Shown piece after piece: positions 1 to 8,125 of a DNA stretch of 64,000 nucleotides. Source of the DNA: Longitalea luteola. Lineage in GTDB: Bacteria; Bacteroidota; Bacteroidia; Chitinophagales; Chitinophagaceae. A program made the position numbers and the translations under genes. Position 1 is the first letter of the stretch. Every line of letters begins with the position of its first letter. Below the pieces are notes generated by a model. The model did not search any database, was not told where the DNA came from, and saw only the letters and a program-made list of their open reading frames with translations. The DNA is taken from NCBI RefSeq assembly GCF_017356035.1, contig NZ_JAFIQX010000002.1, positions 248,001 through 312,000 of the forward strand, written 5' to 3'.

Positions 1-663
1 ACCATACGATTTGCTGAACTCATTGAGGTAAGTACCCTGCAAACTTTCAATGCAATGGATATAGCAGTCCATACCTGTATAAAAGCGTTGGTTCACCGGT
101 GCATTGGCTATTAATTCAGGATCGAGCACGATCTGGTCGAAAGGCGTGAAGTCGGAGTTCATGCCCAGCTTGCGGGTTGGACCGGTCAATACGGTTGTCC
201 GCGAAACTTCGGCGCCGGTTCCACTGAGGGTAGGAATGCCCGCTTTGTATACGCCGGGGAATTTAACCAGGTCCCAGCCCTGGTAATCGGCTGAAGAACC
301 CGGGTTGTTCATCATCAGGGATACGGCCTTTGCCAGGTCGAGGGTTGAACCGCCGCCAATTCCGATGATCCCGCTCACCGTGCCGAACTCATCTTTCAGC
401 TGTTTGGCCAGTTTATCTACCTGGGTGGTTTTTGGTTCGTAGGTAACATCGGCAAAGATTATTTTGTCTTTACCACGCAGGGGAATGCGGTTGATAAGCG
501 GCTTGCCGTCGCCGGTAGCGGCGCCATGTTCAAAAAAATGATCTACCAAGAAGATCATCGGCGCATCGCCTTTTCTATGTGGAGCTAAAATTTCATCGAG
601 CTGGTTAAAACTGCCTCGGCCATAAATAACAAAGCTGACCATTTTAAAGTTTCTGAACTTCAT
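1..663 (-). CDS. kdnB: 3-deoxy-alpha-D-manno-octulosonate 8-oxidase-like iron-containing alcohol dehydrogenase (3' end outside window)
   Basis: The first 221 residues are visible; the gene runs off the left edge. It belongs to the iron-containing alcohol dehydrogenase family: a GGGS nucleotide-binding turn at about residues 103-106, the SGTGAE segment at 147-152, and the metal-ligand pair D199 and H203 in GMDCYIHCIES. As I recall the family, this segment and the FYTG run before it closely match KdnB of Shewanella, which oxidises the C8 hydroxyl of Kdo before the aminotransferase KdnA makes 8-amino-Kdo. The start is the ATG at 663; a second Met follows at residue 8. kdnA would be expected just off the window to the left. 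kdsB lies 5 kb away on the same strand. The family call is strong; the exact substrate is inferred from remembered similarity. Confidence 0.8.
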   Translation of the reverse strand, partial: MKFRNFKMVSFVIYGRGSFNQLDEILAPHRKGDAPMIFLVDHFFEHGAATGDGKPLINRIPLRGKDKIIFADVTYEPKTTQVDKLAKQLKDEFGTVSGIIGIGGGSTLDLAKAVSLMMNNPGSSADYQGWDLVKFPGVYKAGIPTLSGTGAEVSRTTVLTGPTRKLGMNSDFTPFDQIVLDPELIANAPVNQRFYTGMDCYIHCIESLQGTYLNEFSKSYG

Positions 664-722
664 ATGCTTACGCTAAACGATTTTTAACAGATACTGTGAT
701 TTAGCCGTGCGAAGGTCGGAAT

Positions 723-758
723 CAATAGGCAATTTGCAATAGACAATTGACAAATTGT
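723..758. repeat. short-word intergenic repeat (CAATTTGCAAT / CAATTGACAAATTG words)
   Basis: This lies in the 213-bp gap between kdnB and the GH32 gene. Overlapping words of the type CAATTTG, GCAATAG, CAATTGAC and CAAATTG form a small imperfect dyad. It resembles the other word-built intergenic regions in this window in structure, not in sequence. No gene is seen in the gap. Confidence 0.4.
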
Positions 759-876
759 ACCGGCCAGGGAACGGCTGGTGGCTGGTAGCAAGCAGCGGTA
801 GAGCCTAATTATTGAACGCCCGGTATAGCAGAATATTGCCGGTGATAGTTAGCCAGTTAATAGGAGCGGGCTCTTG

Positions 877-2400
877 TTATTTCCAGGTAGAACGCATTGG
901 CCACACTTTGGCCGTGGTGATCCTGGTGCCGCCTTTTTGGCTGAAAAATTCAATGCCGTCGGCGCCAGACGGGGGAAACAGCTGCACCGTTAACACCGTA
1001 GTGCCGTCATTGACAAACACTTCTACAATACTTTTATCGAGAAAGAGGTGTAACCGCAATTTGCCGTCCTCCAGGGGAACCCGGGCTGCCGAATGGAGCA
1101 GGGCCGCAAACTCGTTATTGAAGTAGGTATTGCTGCTTTTTGACCGGTCAATGTACAATTGCTCTTTCGCAGCATCGTAGCCGATGATCAGACCTTGTGA
1201 ACCTTTCACCGCCAGCCGCACACCACAAATGTCATCTTTGGCTGGTATAAGCTCCGCATCCAGTTCAATCACCTGGCCTTTGGCCGGAAATGTAAGATCA
1301 CCGGAAATGAGCTGGTTTTTCCATTCCACTACCCCGCCTCGTAACCCCTGCAAAGCTTTCACCGGTTCTTGCAGCAGCGTCCAGATATTGCCCGTTTTTT
1401 TCAGCCGTAAAGTACGAGGCAGCGATTGGGCGCTTCGCCACGGCGAGGTAGGGATCGATGCGCCATATTTCCAGTTGTTTACCCAACCCAGCAAAACGGG
1501 GTCCTGATCCACGGGCAGGTTGTTATAAGTAATAGCAGCATAAAAATCCGGTCCATAATCGGGGCGAAGGATCGTATCGGCTGGTGTTTCATTTTGAAAG
1601 TGGATGCCATTGAACTCACCGACGAAATACTGCATGGTATATTGTTGCGAATTGATGAGCACCCATTTGCGTTTGCCCGCTTGCCCGGTGAGGGGTACCT
1701 GCAACAGATCGGGGCATTCCCAGATGGCGCTGGTATCGCCGGCCGGACCGAAATCGCTCAAATGCGCCCATGATCTCAGGTTTGAAGAACTGTAAAACTG
1801 AACGATATGTTCATGGGGCAACACAATGGCCATGATCCATTTTTTGGTGGGTTCGTGCCAGAACACTTTTGGGTCGCGGAAATCTTTTTTATTCAGGTCA
1901 AGCACCGGGTTGCCTTCATATTTTGTCCAGGTACGGCCATCGTCGAGGCTGTAAGCGATATGCTGATGCTGCAGGTAGTCGTCGGGTTTTGATTTATCGG
2001 GAATGATATGGGCCGTATAAATAGCAATCAGCGGAGTTTGTCCCGGTTTTTGTCTAAAGCCGCTGGTGTTATTTTTATCAACTACACAACTGCCGGAAAA
2101 GATCATATTTTTATCGTCTTCAGGAATGGCGAGCGGCAGGTGTTGCCAGTGCACCAGGTCGGAACTAACCGCATGTCCCCAGCTCATATGTCCCCAGGTA
2201 TTGCCCACCGGATTGTATTGATAAAAAAGATGATATTCACCTTTGTGGTACACCAAACCGTTCGGGTCGTTCATCCAGTTGTGGTGCGGGGTGAAATGAA
2301 ATTGCGGCCGGAAGGGCTCTTTATAGGCTGGCTTATTTTGCGCCGGCAAACAAACAGGCAGCATGCCGATCAACAATACGAACAGGGATTTCATCAACAA
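877..2400 (-). CDS. glycoside hydrolase family 32 protein (levanase / exo-inulinase type)
   Basis: This 507-residue enzyme has an N-terminal signal peptide ending near LPAQ (residue 21), so it is exported. All three GH32 catalytic motifs are present: WMNDPNG with nucleophile D45, RDP with the transition-state stabiliser D176, and ECP with acid/base E228. The five-bladed propeller is followed by the usual C-terminal beta-sandwich, which ends in motifs such as KSIVEVFVNDG. It should release fructose from levan, inulin or sucrose-like fructans in the periplasm or outside the cell. Which of these it prefers cannot be read from the sequence. A second Met (residue 3) is an equally good start. It stands alone; no SusC/SusD pair is next to it, although a ROK-type kinase lies 2.5 kb away. 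Confidence 0.93.
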   Translation of the reverse strand: MLMKSLFVLLIGMLPVCLPAQNKPAYKEPFRPQFHFTPHHNWMNDPNGLVYHKGEYHLFYQYNPVGNTWGHMSWGHAVSSDLVHWQHLPLAIPEDDKNMIFSGSCVVDKNNTSGFRQKPGQTPLIAIYTAHIIPDKSKPDDYLQHQHIAYSLDDGRTWTKYEGNPVLDLNKKDFRDPKVFWHEPTKKWIMAIVLPHEHIVQFYSSSNLRSWAHLSDFGPAGDTSAIWECPDLLQVPLTGQAGKRKWVLINSQQYTMQYFVGEFNGIHFQNETPADTILRPDYGPDFYAAITYNNLPVDQDPVLLGWVNNWKYGASIPTSPWRSAQSLPRTLRLKKTGNIWTLLQEPVKALQGLRGGVVEWKNQLISGDLTFPAKGQVIELDAELIPAKDDICGVRLAVKGSQGLIIGYDAAKEQLYIDRSKSSNTYFNNEFAALLHSAARVPLEDGKLRLHLFLDKSIVEVFVNDGTTVLTVQLFPPSGADGIEFFSQKGGTRITTAKVWPMRSTWK

Positions 2401-2514
2401 TCGTGTTTTGGTATTATGGCTTAAGGTCCTTTAAATCTATCATTTTTTTTGATATCAGCGAAAGAGGTGAATTTCGTAACTTAAAAATGTATTTAGAGAT
2501 AAAAACTTATCCAA

Positions 2515-3237
2515 ATGAAAATAGCACTGGCACAAACAAGACCGGTACGCGGCGATATAGAATATAACATTAATCAACATGTACGATTTATAGAACAGGC
2601 GGCCGCAAATGGCGCGGAGATGATCGTATTTCCGGAATTGTCGTTGACCGGTTACGAACCTTCCCTGGCCAAAGAACTGGCAACAACCGCAACCGACAAC
2701 CGCCTGGCTATTTTTCAACGACTCAGCGATGAAAAGCACCTTATCATAGGGGTTGGCCTGCCCACGAAAGGCGGCAGCGGGATCCACATCAGTATGGTGT
2801 TGTTTCAGCCGGGTAATCCGCCGCAGGTGAATTCAAAAATGTATTTGCATGCTGATGAAGATCCATTCTTTGTTCCCGGGATCAACTTACCGGGATTGAT
2901 CATTGACAATACGCATATTGCTTTAGCTATCTGTTATGAGATCTCAGTTCCCGAACATGCTGAAAAAGCCGGCAATACCGGCGCGAACCTCTATCTGGCC
3001 AGTGTGGCCAAAACCGCTCCAGGTGTTGAAAAAGCAGCAGTCCGTTTAGGTGAAATTGCGCGCACTTATAAGATGACGGTTCTAATGAGCAATAGTGTGG
3101 GAATGTGTGAAGATGGCGAATGCGCCGGTCAATCTGCTGTATGGAATAAAGAAGGGTCTATGATTGCGCAGTTGAATGATAATAATGAAGGAATCTTGTT
3201 ATACGATACAGACAGTGAGATCACCCAGAAATTGTAA
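2515..3237 (+). CDS. carbon-nitrogen hydrolase (nitrilase superfamily amidase)
   Basis: This 240-residue cytosolic protein has the complete nitrilase-superfamily triad: E41 in FPELSLTGYEP, K108 in NSKMYL, and C140 in AICYEIS. It should hydrolyse a non-peptide carbon-nitrogen bond such as an amide, through a thioester on the cysteine. The length is near the short end of the family, as in stand-alone amidases. There is no synthetase or glutamine-dependent fusion domain. The gene is divergent from the GH32 gene, with a 114-bp shared upstream region. The substrate is unknown; a role in omega-amidase-like or N-carbamoyl hydrolysis would be a guess. Confidence 0.88.
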   Translation: MKIALAQTRPVRGDIEYNINQHVRFIEQAAANGAEMIVFPELSLTGYEPSLAKELATTATDNRLAIFQRLSDEKHLIIGVGLPTKGGSGIHISMVLFQPGNPPQVNSKMYLHADEDPFFVPGINLPGLIIDNTHIALAICYEISVPEHAEKAGNTGANLYLASVAKTAPGVEKAAVRLGEIARTYKMTVLMSNSVGMCEDGECAGQSAVWNKEGSMIAQLNDNNEGILLYDTDSEITQKL

Positions 3238-3268
3238 CCTCGTAACGTTTGCTATTCTTGCACAATGG

Positions 3269-3304
3269 ATAGATAAAATCTATCAGTTTATAGATTAATA
3301 CTAT
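3269..3304 (+). promoter_or_regulatory. OxyR-type operator (two ATAG-N7-CTAT elements) upstream of ahpC
   Basis: Two copies of ATAG-N7-CTAT are seen at 3269-3283 and 3290-3304, with ATAG-to-ATAG spacing of 21 bp. The first copy also fits the inner OxyR consensus (T at the second spacer base, A at the sixth). OxyR tetramers classically bind this pattern with near-22-bp phasing. A weak -7-like element, CAATTTTG, follows at 3327-3334, so the operator sits where a class I activator would bind. The next gene is ahpC at 3462. No oxyR gene is in the window. Confidence 0.75.
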
Positions 3305-3461
3305 AAAAATCTATATGTTTTTTCGGCAATTTTGCAATCCATTCAAGCGCCCGTAACGGGCATCGATTGCTTCCAGCCATATAACGAGAACGCCAAACGC
3401 CTAACGTGCAGCGTCAGGTGGATGCAGCATTTACCGGAATTGTAAAAAACAAACCTAAAAT

Positions 3462-4031
3462 ATGAGTAATAAAGTGTTGTCAATTGGAACCCAGTTCCCG
3501 GCATTTAAGAAGAAAGCGGTAGTATCTATTGAGAAAGGCAAGGAATTTATTGATATCACAAATGAGTACGCCACGGCTAAAGGCAAATGGACAGTAATGT
3601 TCTGGTGGCCTAAAGATTTCACTTTTGTGTGTCCGACTGAAATTGCAGAGTTCAACAAAAAACACAGCGAATTTACCGACAGAGATGCCATTTTGATCGG
3701 TGCTTCAACCGATTCAGAATTTGTGCATGCTGCCTGGAGAAGAGATCACAGCGACTTGCGCGACCTCAAATTCCCTATGCTGGCTGATACTTCCAAATCA
3801 CTGGCTGAAGAGCTGGGTATTTTGGATAACGAAGAGAAGATCGCTTACCGTGCTACTTTCATCATTGACCCGCAAGGTATTGTACGTTGGGTAAGTGTGT
3901 ATGACCTGAATGTAGGCCGTAATGTACAGGAAGTTGTTCGTGTACTGGATGCTTTGCAAACAGACGAACTGTGCCCCTGTAACTGGCAGAAAGGTCAGGA
4001 AACCCTGACTACCCAATTAAGCATGAATTAA
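3462..4031 (+). CDS. ahpC: peroxiredoxin, AhpC/TSA family
   Basis: This 189-residue peroxiredoxin has the peroxidatic cysteine C57 in DFTFVCPTE and a C-terminal CPCNW motif (C171 and C173) that supplies the resolving cysteine, as in typical 2-Cys AhpC proteins. It reduces hydrogen peroxide, alkyl hydroperoxides and probably peroxynitrite in the cytosol. Its usual AhpF reductase is not encoded here. The next gene, 107 bp downstream, is an AhpD-like disulfide reductase, the arrangement in which AhpD rather than AhpF recycles AhpC. The 220-bp upstream region holds an OxyR-type operator, so peroxide induction is expected. The extra cysteine two residues from the resolving one is slightly unusual. 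Confidence 0.95.
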   Translation: MSNKVLSIGTQFPAFKKKAVVSIEKGKEFIDITNEYATAKGKWTVMFWWPKDFTFVCPTEIAEFNKKHSEFTDRDAILIGASTDSEFVHAAWRRDHSDLRDLKFPMLADTSKSLAEELGILDNEEKIAYRATFIIDPQGIVRWVSVYDLNVGRNVQEVVRVLDALQTDELCPCNWQKGQETLTTQLSMN

Positions 4032-4060
4032 TTTTTCAGCATACTTGGATAACGATACCG

Positions 4061-4109
4061 GCCGGCTAAAACGGATGGCATTACAACATTGCAGGATGCT
4101 TTAGCCGGC
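4061..4109 (+). promoter_or_regulatory. perfect 10-bp stem hairpin between ahpC and ahpD
   Basis: GCCGGCTAAA at 4061-4070 pairs exactly with TTTAGCCGGC at 4100-4109 across a 29-nt loop. No U-tract follows directly, so this is more likely an mRNA processing or stability element, or a partial attenuator that sets the ahpC:ahpD ratio, than a full terminator. Confidence 0.5.
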
Positions 4110-4138
4110 TCCGTTAATTTTAAAACAAAAGGAAAAAG

Positions 4139-4735
4139 ATGAGCCAGGTAGTAATACAGAATGAGACGTTCACCAATATGTTGAATGATCTGCAAATATC
4201 CGATTATAATCCTTCTGCCACTGCACAGCAATTGTTGCAGGTAGAATCGAAGTATATAAAGGACCTGAAGATCAATGTGAGCAATGTACTGAACAACACG
4301 CAATACCTGAACAAAAAGGAAGCGTTGTTGCTGGCGTATTCAGTAGCGGTAAATGAAAAGTTCGATCTGCTGAAAGATGCATTCCGTGCACAGGCACAAG
4401 AAGCAGGCGCCAGTGAAGCGGAATTGGCAGAGATTGTTTCATGTACATCACTGATGAACGCAAACAATATTTTTTACCGTTTCCGTCATTTCACGAAGAA
4501 AGACTATTATACCAATACACCGGCTGGTATAAAAATGAGCATTATGATGAATCCGGTATTAGGCAAGGAGTTCTTCGAGCTGGTGAGCCTGGTGATTTCA
4601 TCCATCAACGGATGCGAAATGTGCATTACTTCGCATGAGCAATCCATTTTGCAACATGGTGGTTCTGAAAGCCGCATTCTGGAAGGGGTGAAACTGGGTG
4701 CAATTATTAAGTCGTTGATCACCGTGCTGGCTTAA
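4139..4735 (+). CDS. ahpD: AhpD-like alkylhydroperoxidase (carboxymuconolactone decarboxylase family)
   Basis: This 198-residue all-helical protein ends with the AhpD redox site, C159-E-M-C162 followed by H166, inside INGCEMCITSHE. In Mycobacterium tuberculosis this CxxC and a nearby histidine form the disulfide centre that re-reduces AhpC through lipoamide partners. The gene follows ahpC in the same direction, separated by a hairpin, so the two probably act as one peroxide-reducing system. An AAAAGGAAAA stretch just before the start may help ribosome binding. Its family also includes decarboxylases, but the CxxC-x3-H motif and the neighbour argue for the redox role. Confidence 0.92.
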   Translation: MSQVVIQNETFTNMLNDLQISDYNPSATAQQLLQVESKYIKDLKINVSNVLNNTQYLNKKEALLLAYSVAVNEKFDLLKDAFRAQAQEAGASEAELAEIVSCTSLMNANNIFYRFRHFTKKDYYTNTPAGIKMSIMMNPVLGKEFFELVSLVISSINGCEMCITSHEQSILQHGGSESRILEGVKLGAIIKSLITVLA

Positions 4736-4777
4736 CGGCAAACGGCAAACGGCAAACGGCAAACGGCAAACGGCAAG
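4736..4777. repeat. tandem heptamer repeat (CGGCAAA)n
   Basis: Six head-to-tail copies of CGGCAAA (the last one CGGCAAG) start directly after the ahpD stop codon. A short antiparallel copy, GTTTGCCGTTTAACG, lies about 55 bp further on, before the stop of the convergent sugar kinase gene. Together they can fold as a hairpin between two convergent genes. Copy number is likely to vary by slippage. Confidence 0.85.
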
Positions 4778-4849
4778 GAACTTGGGCGACGCAAGGTCGG
4801 TTATTAATTGCAAACATCCCGAGCGCTTTCACGTTTGCCGTTTAACGTT

Positions 4850-5761
4850 TCACGCTACCAGGGCAGCAGCGCCAAAGACGCCGGCACTGTCGCCGAGGCT
4901 TGGTTTTAATATCTGCACATCAACGCGGTTGTTGAAGATGAATTTTTGGAGCGATTCTACTCCTGCTGTATAAATGCTGTCGATATTACCCACGCCGCCG
5001 CCTACCACAATTACGTCAGGATCGAGCATATTGGTAATAACAGAAACGGCCTTTCCAAAATAATGATTCAGCCGGTCGATGGTCTTTACAGCTGCCGGGT
5101 CGTTACCCTGCAAGGCATGCGCTAATATATCTTTTAAAGAAAGCATAGAGCCGGTAATACTTTTATAATACCGCTGCAGGCCTGGGCCTGACAGTACCGT
5201 TTCCACGCAACCGGTCTTGCCGCAATAGCAAGGCCCGCCAGACTCATCGAGGAAATTATGTCCCCACTCACCGGCTATTCCGTGTTTACCGTTCCATACA
5301 TGGCCATTCATGACAATGCCACCACCAACGCCGGTGCCCATAATGATACCGAACACCATCCGGGCATCGGGTGCTTTTTCTTTTATAACACCCCAATGCG
5401 TTTCAGCCAGGGCGAAACAATTGGCATCATTGGCCAGCACACAGGGAATGCCCAGTTTAACCTCGAGGTCTTTTTGCAAAGGCCGGCCATTCAGAGCGGT
5501 GCTGTTGCAATTCTTCATGGTTTGCAAAATGGGATCCAGCACGCCGGGTGTACCAAAGCCAATGCGGCTGGGTTGCAAACCCGATTGTTGTGTCATCATT
5601 TGAACCAGTTTATCTATCTGGCTAACGATGTGATCGTACCCTTTATGGCCTTCCGTATCGATGCGGGTCCTGAGTATGGGTTTCGGATCATCCAATGAAG
5701 GAACGATCGCTCCTTCGATCTTGGTTCCGCCCAGGTCAATGCCCCATAATGGTTGCGTCAT
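4850..5761 (-). CDS. ROK family sugar kinase (glucokinase / fructokinase type)
   Basis: This 303-residue protein has the ATP-binding DLGGTKIEG motif at the N terminus and the ROK signature in the middle: GEWGH, then CYCGKTGCVE with the zinc-binding cysteines, then SGPGL. ROK kinases phosphorylate glucose, fructose, N-acetylmannosamine or similar sugars in the cytosol. There is no N-terminal winged helix, so this is a kinase and not a ROK repressor. It is convergent with ahpD and sits 97 bp downstream of kdsB on the same strand. The GH32 gene nearby would supply fructose, but substrate cannot be decided from the sequence. Confidence 0.9.
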   Translation of the reverse strand: MTQPLWGIDLGGTKIEGAIVPSLDDPKPILRTRIDTEGHKGYDHIVSQIDKLVQMMTQQSGLQPSRIGFGTPGVLDPILQTMKNCNSTALNGRPLQKDLEVKLGIPCVLANDANCFALAETHWGVIKEKAPDARMVFGIIMGTGVGGGIVMNGHVWNGKHGIAGEWGHNFLDESGGPCYCGKTGCVETVLSGPGLQRYYKSITGSMLSLKDILAHALQGNDPAAVKTIDRLNHYFGKAVSVITNMLDPDVIVVGGGVGNIDSIYTAGVESLQKFIFNNRVDVQILKPSLGDSAGVFGAAALVA

Positions 5762-5858
5762 GTTGTAGGTTAAATTTAGTTAGAAGGTGTGCACTGAAAT
5801 TAAGTGTGCCACACTTCTTTTTTCGCGGCCAGGTATGTGCGGCACACTCCAAAAATAG

Positions 5859-6587
5859 TTATTTTAGCAGGCGCGCCGCTCTTTCCAGGTCTTCAGGGGT
5901 ATCAATTTCAACACCCATATATTCCGTTACCACCATCTTCAATGGTATGCCATGTTCTAGATAACGGAGGCATTCGATTTTCTCAGCGGCTTCCAATGGG
6001 GTCATGGGCCAGGTAGTGAAGCTCATCAGGGCTTCTTTGCGGAAGGCATAAACACCAATATGTTCATAATAAGTGATCACCGCTTCATTATTGCGGGGAT
6101 AAGGAATGATACTACGACTGAAGAAGAGGGAGTTCATGTTTTTATCAACCGCTACTTTCACGTAGTTGGGATCGGCAATGAATTGCGGCTCTTTCAATAC
6201 CTGCATCAGCGAAGCTACCTGTACTTTCTGGCCGGCCTCCCCTTCAAATACCTGTAATAATTTCTGCAGCGGTTCTTTCTTTACAAATGGTTCATCGCCC
6301 TGCACATTCACTACAATGTCTGTTTCGATATCAGCTACGGCTTCGGCTATACGGTCACTGCCGCTTTCGTGCTGCTGGCGGCTCATGCAGGCCTTGCCGC
6401 CGTTAGATACGATCTCATTAAAAATAATTTCACTATCCGTTACCACCCAAACCTCATCGAATAAACCTGTGGCTACAGTATTGTCATAAGTGTGGCGGAT
6501 AACTGTCTTGTTCCCCAGTAACTGCATCAGTTTGGCAGGAAACCGGGTTGCCGCATAGCGGGCCGGGATCATTGCAATTTTTTTCAT
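5859..6587 (-). CDS. kdsB: 3-deoxy-manno-octulosonate cytidylyltransferase (CMP-Kdo synthetase)
   Basis: At 242 residues this is the normal KdsB length. The nucleotide-binding motif IPARYAATRFPAK is at the N terminus, and NVQGDEP and YEHIGVYAFR follow where the CMP-Kdo synthetase family has them. It activates Kdo with CTP for transfer to lipid A. Because the window also has a KdnB-like Kdo 8-oxidase, the true substrate may be 8-amino-Kdo, as shown for the Shewanella enzyme; this is an inference. It lies upstream of the ROK kinase on the same strand. The region before its start is occupied by a tandem repeat array, so its promoter must lie very close to that array or inside it. Confidence 0.95.
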   Translation of the reverse strand: MKKIAMIPARYAATRFPAKLMQLLGNKTVIRHTYDNTVATGLFDEVWVVTDSEIIFNEIVSNGGKACMSRQQHESGSDRIAEAVADIETDIVVNVQGDEPFVKKEPLQKLLQVFEGEAGQKVQVASLMQVLKEPQFIADPNYVKVAVDKNMNSLFFSRSIIPYPRNNEAVITYYEHIGVYAFRKEALMSFTTWPMTPLEAAEKIECLRYLEHGIPLKMVVTEYMGVEIDTPEDLERAARLLK

Positions 6588-6600
6588 CGGGATAAAGATA

Positions 6601-7085
6601 ATAGTTTATAGTTTATGGTTTGTGGTTTGTGGTTTGTGACTCTTTTATTGCGGGGAGAGGCAACAAATAATGAGTTTATGGTTTATGGTTCTTCTATTAC
6701 AGCAGATTGACATTGGTCGGAGAGTCCGAAATTTAAGCAACTACAAACTATAAACAATAAACCACAAACCTGTGGTTATTGTGACTCTTTTGTGGCGGGG
6801 GGCGACAAATAATGAGTTTATGGTTTATGGTTTATGGTTTATGGTTCTTCTATTACAGCAGGTTGACATTGGTCGGAGAGTCCGAAATTTAAGTAACTAC
6901 AAACTATAAACAATAAACCACAAACCTGTGGTTATTGTGACTCTTTTATTGCGGGGGGCGGCAACAAATAATGAGTTTATGGTTTATGGTTTGTTGTTTG
7001 TGGTTCTTATATTGCAGCAGGTTGACATTGGTCGGGCAGTCCGAAATTTAAGCAACCACAAACCATAAACTACAAACCACAAACA
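6601..7085. repeat. three-copy tandem repeat with internal dyads
   Basis: Three near-identical units begin with GTGACTCTTTT at 6636, 6781 and 6937, giving unit lengths of about 145, 156 and 149 bp. Each contains the core ACATTGGTCGG and AGTCCGAAATTTAAG, flanked by runs of GTTTATGGTTTATGG words on one side and their complement (AACTATAAAC, AACCACAAAC) on the other. Each unit can therefore form a long hairpin with the core in the loop. The array fills the gap between the desaturase-like gene and kdsB. It holds no convincing ORF. It is not a CRISPR: the conserved parts are long and no unique spacers are present. Confidence 0.9.
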
Positions 7086-7086
7086 A

Positions 7087-7905
7087 TTAATAGTCTGTTT
7101 TTACATTCTTATTGAACGGTAACTTCAGCTGATAGGAAAGACTCTCGTCGGTTTTGTCATCCAGAACATCGAGTCCGTATTTTAGTCGTTTGGGATCGGT
7201 ATATGCAAAAGTGCCGAACAGGCGGTCCCATAAGGAGAAGATATTTGCGTAATTGGTATCTGTATACGGGCGTTTATAATGGTGATGCACCTTGTGCATA
7301 TTAGGCGACACAAAGATCCAGCTGATGGGTTTATCGAGCCATAGGGGCACCCGGATGTTTGCATGATTGAAATGCGTAAAAATGGCCGACATGCTGCGGT
7401 ACAGGAAATACATACCGATAGAAAGGCCGATCAGGTACACGCCAATAATGGTAAAACATTCCCTGAAGATCCATTCGCCTGGATGGTGGCGGGTACCGGT
7501 AGTAACATCTACTTTTGTATCGCTGTGATGGATCATATGGAATTTCCACATCCATTTTACCTTATGCATCATATAATGCGGGGCATATTGCGCAAAGAAG
7601 TCCATAAACAACAGCGCCAAAATGATATCGGCCCAAACCGGCAGTTCGATAATATTCAGTAAGCCGAAATTGTGGTCGGTGACCCATTTGCAGGCGACGA
7701 TGGTAATAGCGCCGAGAACAATATTCAGGATAACGGTGGTTGCTAGAAAAACCAGGTTCACCCCGGCATGTTTATATCGCTTCCAGCTGAATTTAAAGAG
7801 GGGGTAGTATCCTTCGATCAGCCAGAAAAAGATCATTCCGCCCATCAGGATGGCCATCCGTTGCCAGGGCACAATATTCTCCCAAAATTGCATGAAAGCT
7901 TCCAT
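7087..7905 (-). CDS. sterol desaturase / fatty acid hydroxylase family membrane protein
   Basis: This diiron membrane enzyme has the family's histidine clusters: HYMMHKVKW, HMIHH, a TRHHPGE segment, HFNHAN and HKVHHH near the C terminus, between several hydrophobic segments. Members hydroxylate or desaturate sterols, carotenoids, fatty acids or hopanoid-like lipids using oxygen. I chose the ATG at 7905 (MEAFMQFWENIV), giving 272 residues. An in-frame ATG at 7989 would add 28 residues that look unlike the family and have no export signal. The gene lies just before the three-copy tandem repeat, which begins right at its stop codon. The substrate is unknown. Confidence 0.85.
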   Translation of the reverse strand: MEAFMQFWENIVPWQRMAILMGGMIFFWLIEGYYPLFKFSWKRYKHAGVNLVFLATTVILNIVLGAITIVACKWVTDHNFGLLNIIELPVWADIILALLFMDFFAQYAPHYMMHKVKWMWKFHMIHHSDTKVDVTTGTRHHPGEWIFRECFTIIGVYLIGLSIGMYFLYRSMSAIFTHFNHANIRVPLWLDKPISWIFVSPNMHKVHHHYKRPYTDTNYANIFSLWDRLFGTFAYTDPKRLKYGLDVLDDKTDESLSYQLKLPFNKNVKTDY

Positions 7906-8049
7906 GGCAGTACATCGTTTCATACAATTTACGTAGAAAATCCCGGTTAAGTCGGTGGTCAACCTACTCATCAATTCAATTAAATACAACAGGTCCGTAT
8001 ATGAATTTTAGGTATTGTGTAAGTAATTAAATGACTGGGAAAAGAATGA

Positions 8050-8092
8050 AAGGGAATAAAAACAGAAGAACCCGGCCATTCGCCGGGTTCCT
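8050..8092 (-). terminator. rho-independent terminator of dnaN
   Basis: Read on the minus strand, AACCCGG at 8083-8089 pairs with CCGGGTT at 8069-8075 around a 7-nt loop. A T-rich run (TCTTCTGTTTTTATT) follows. It lies about 35 bp after the dnaN stop codon. Confidence 0.8.
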
Positions 8093-8125
8093 GCTGTATG
8101 TAATAACTATATATAAAATAAGCGA

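Noticed and set aside
6636-7085. Tandem units considered as a CRISPR array
   Set aside because: The units are about 150 bp long and nearly the same throughout; there are no unique spacers and no cas genes.
7906-7989. 28-residue extension of the desaturase-like protein
   Set aside because: The extension is unlike the family start and adds no membrane or signal feature; it remains possible but less likely.
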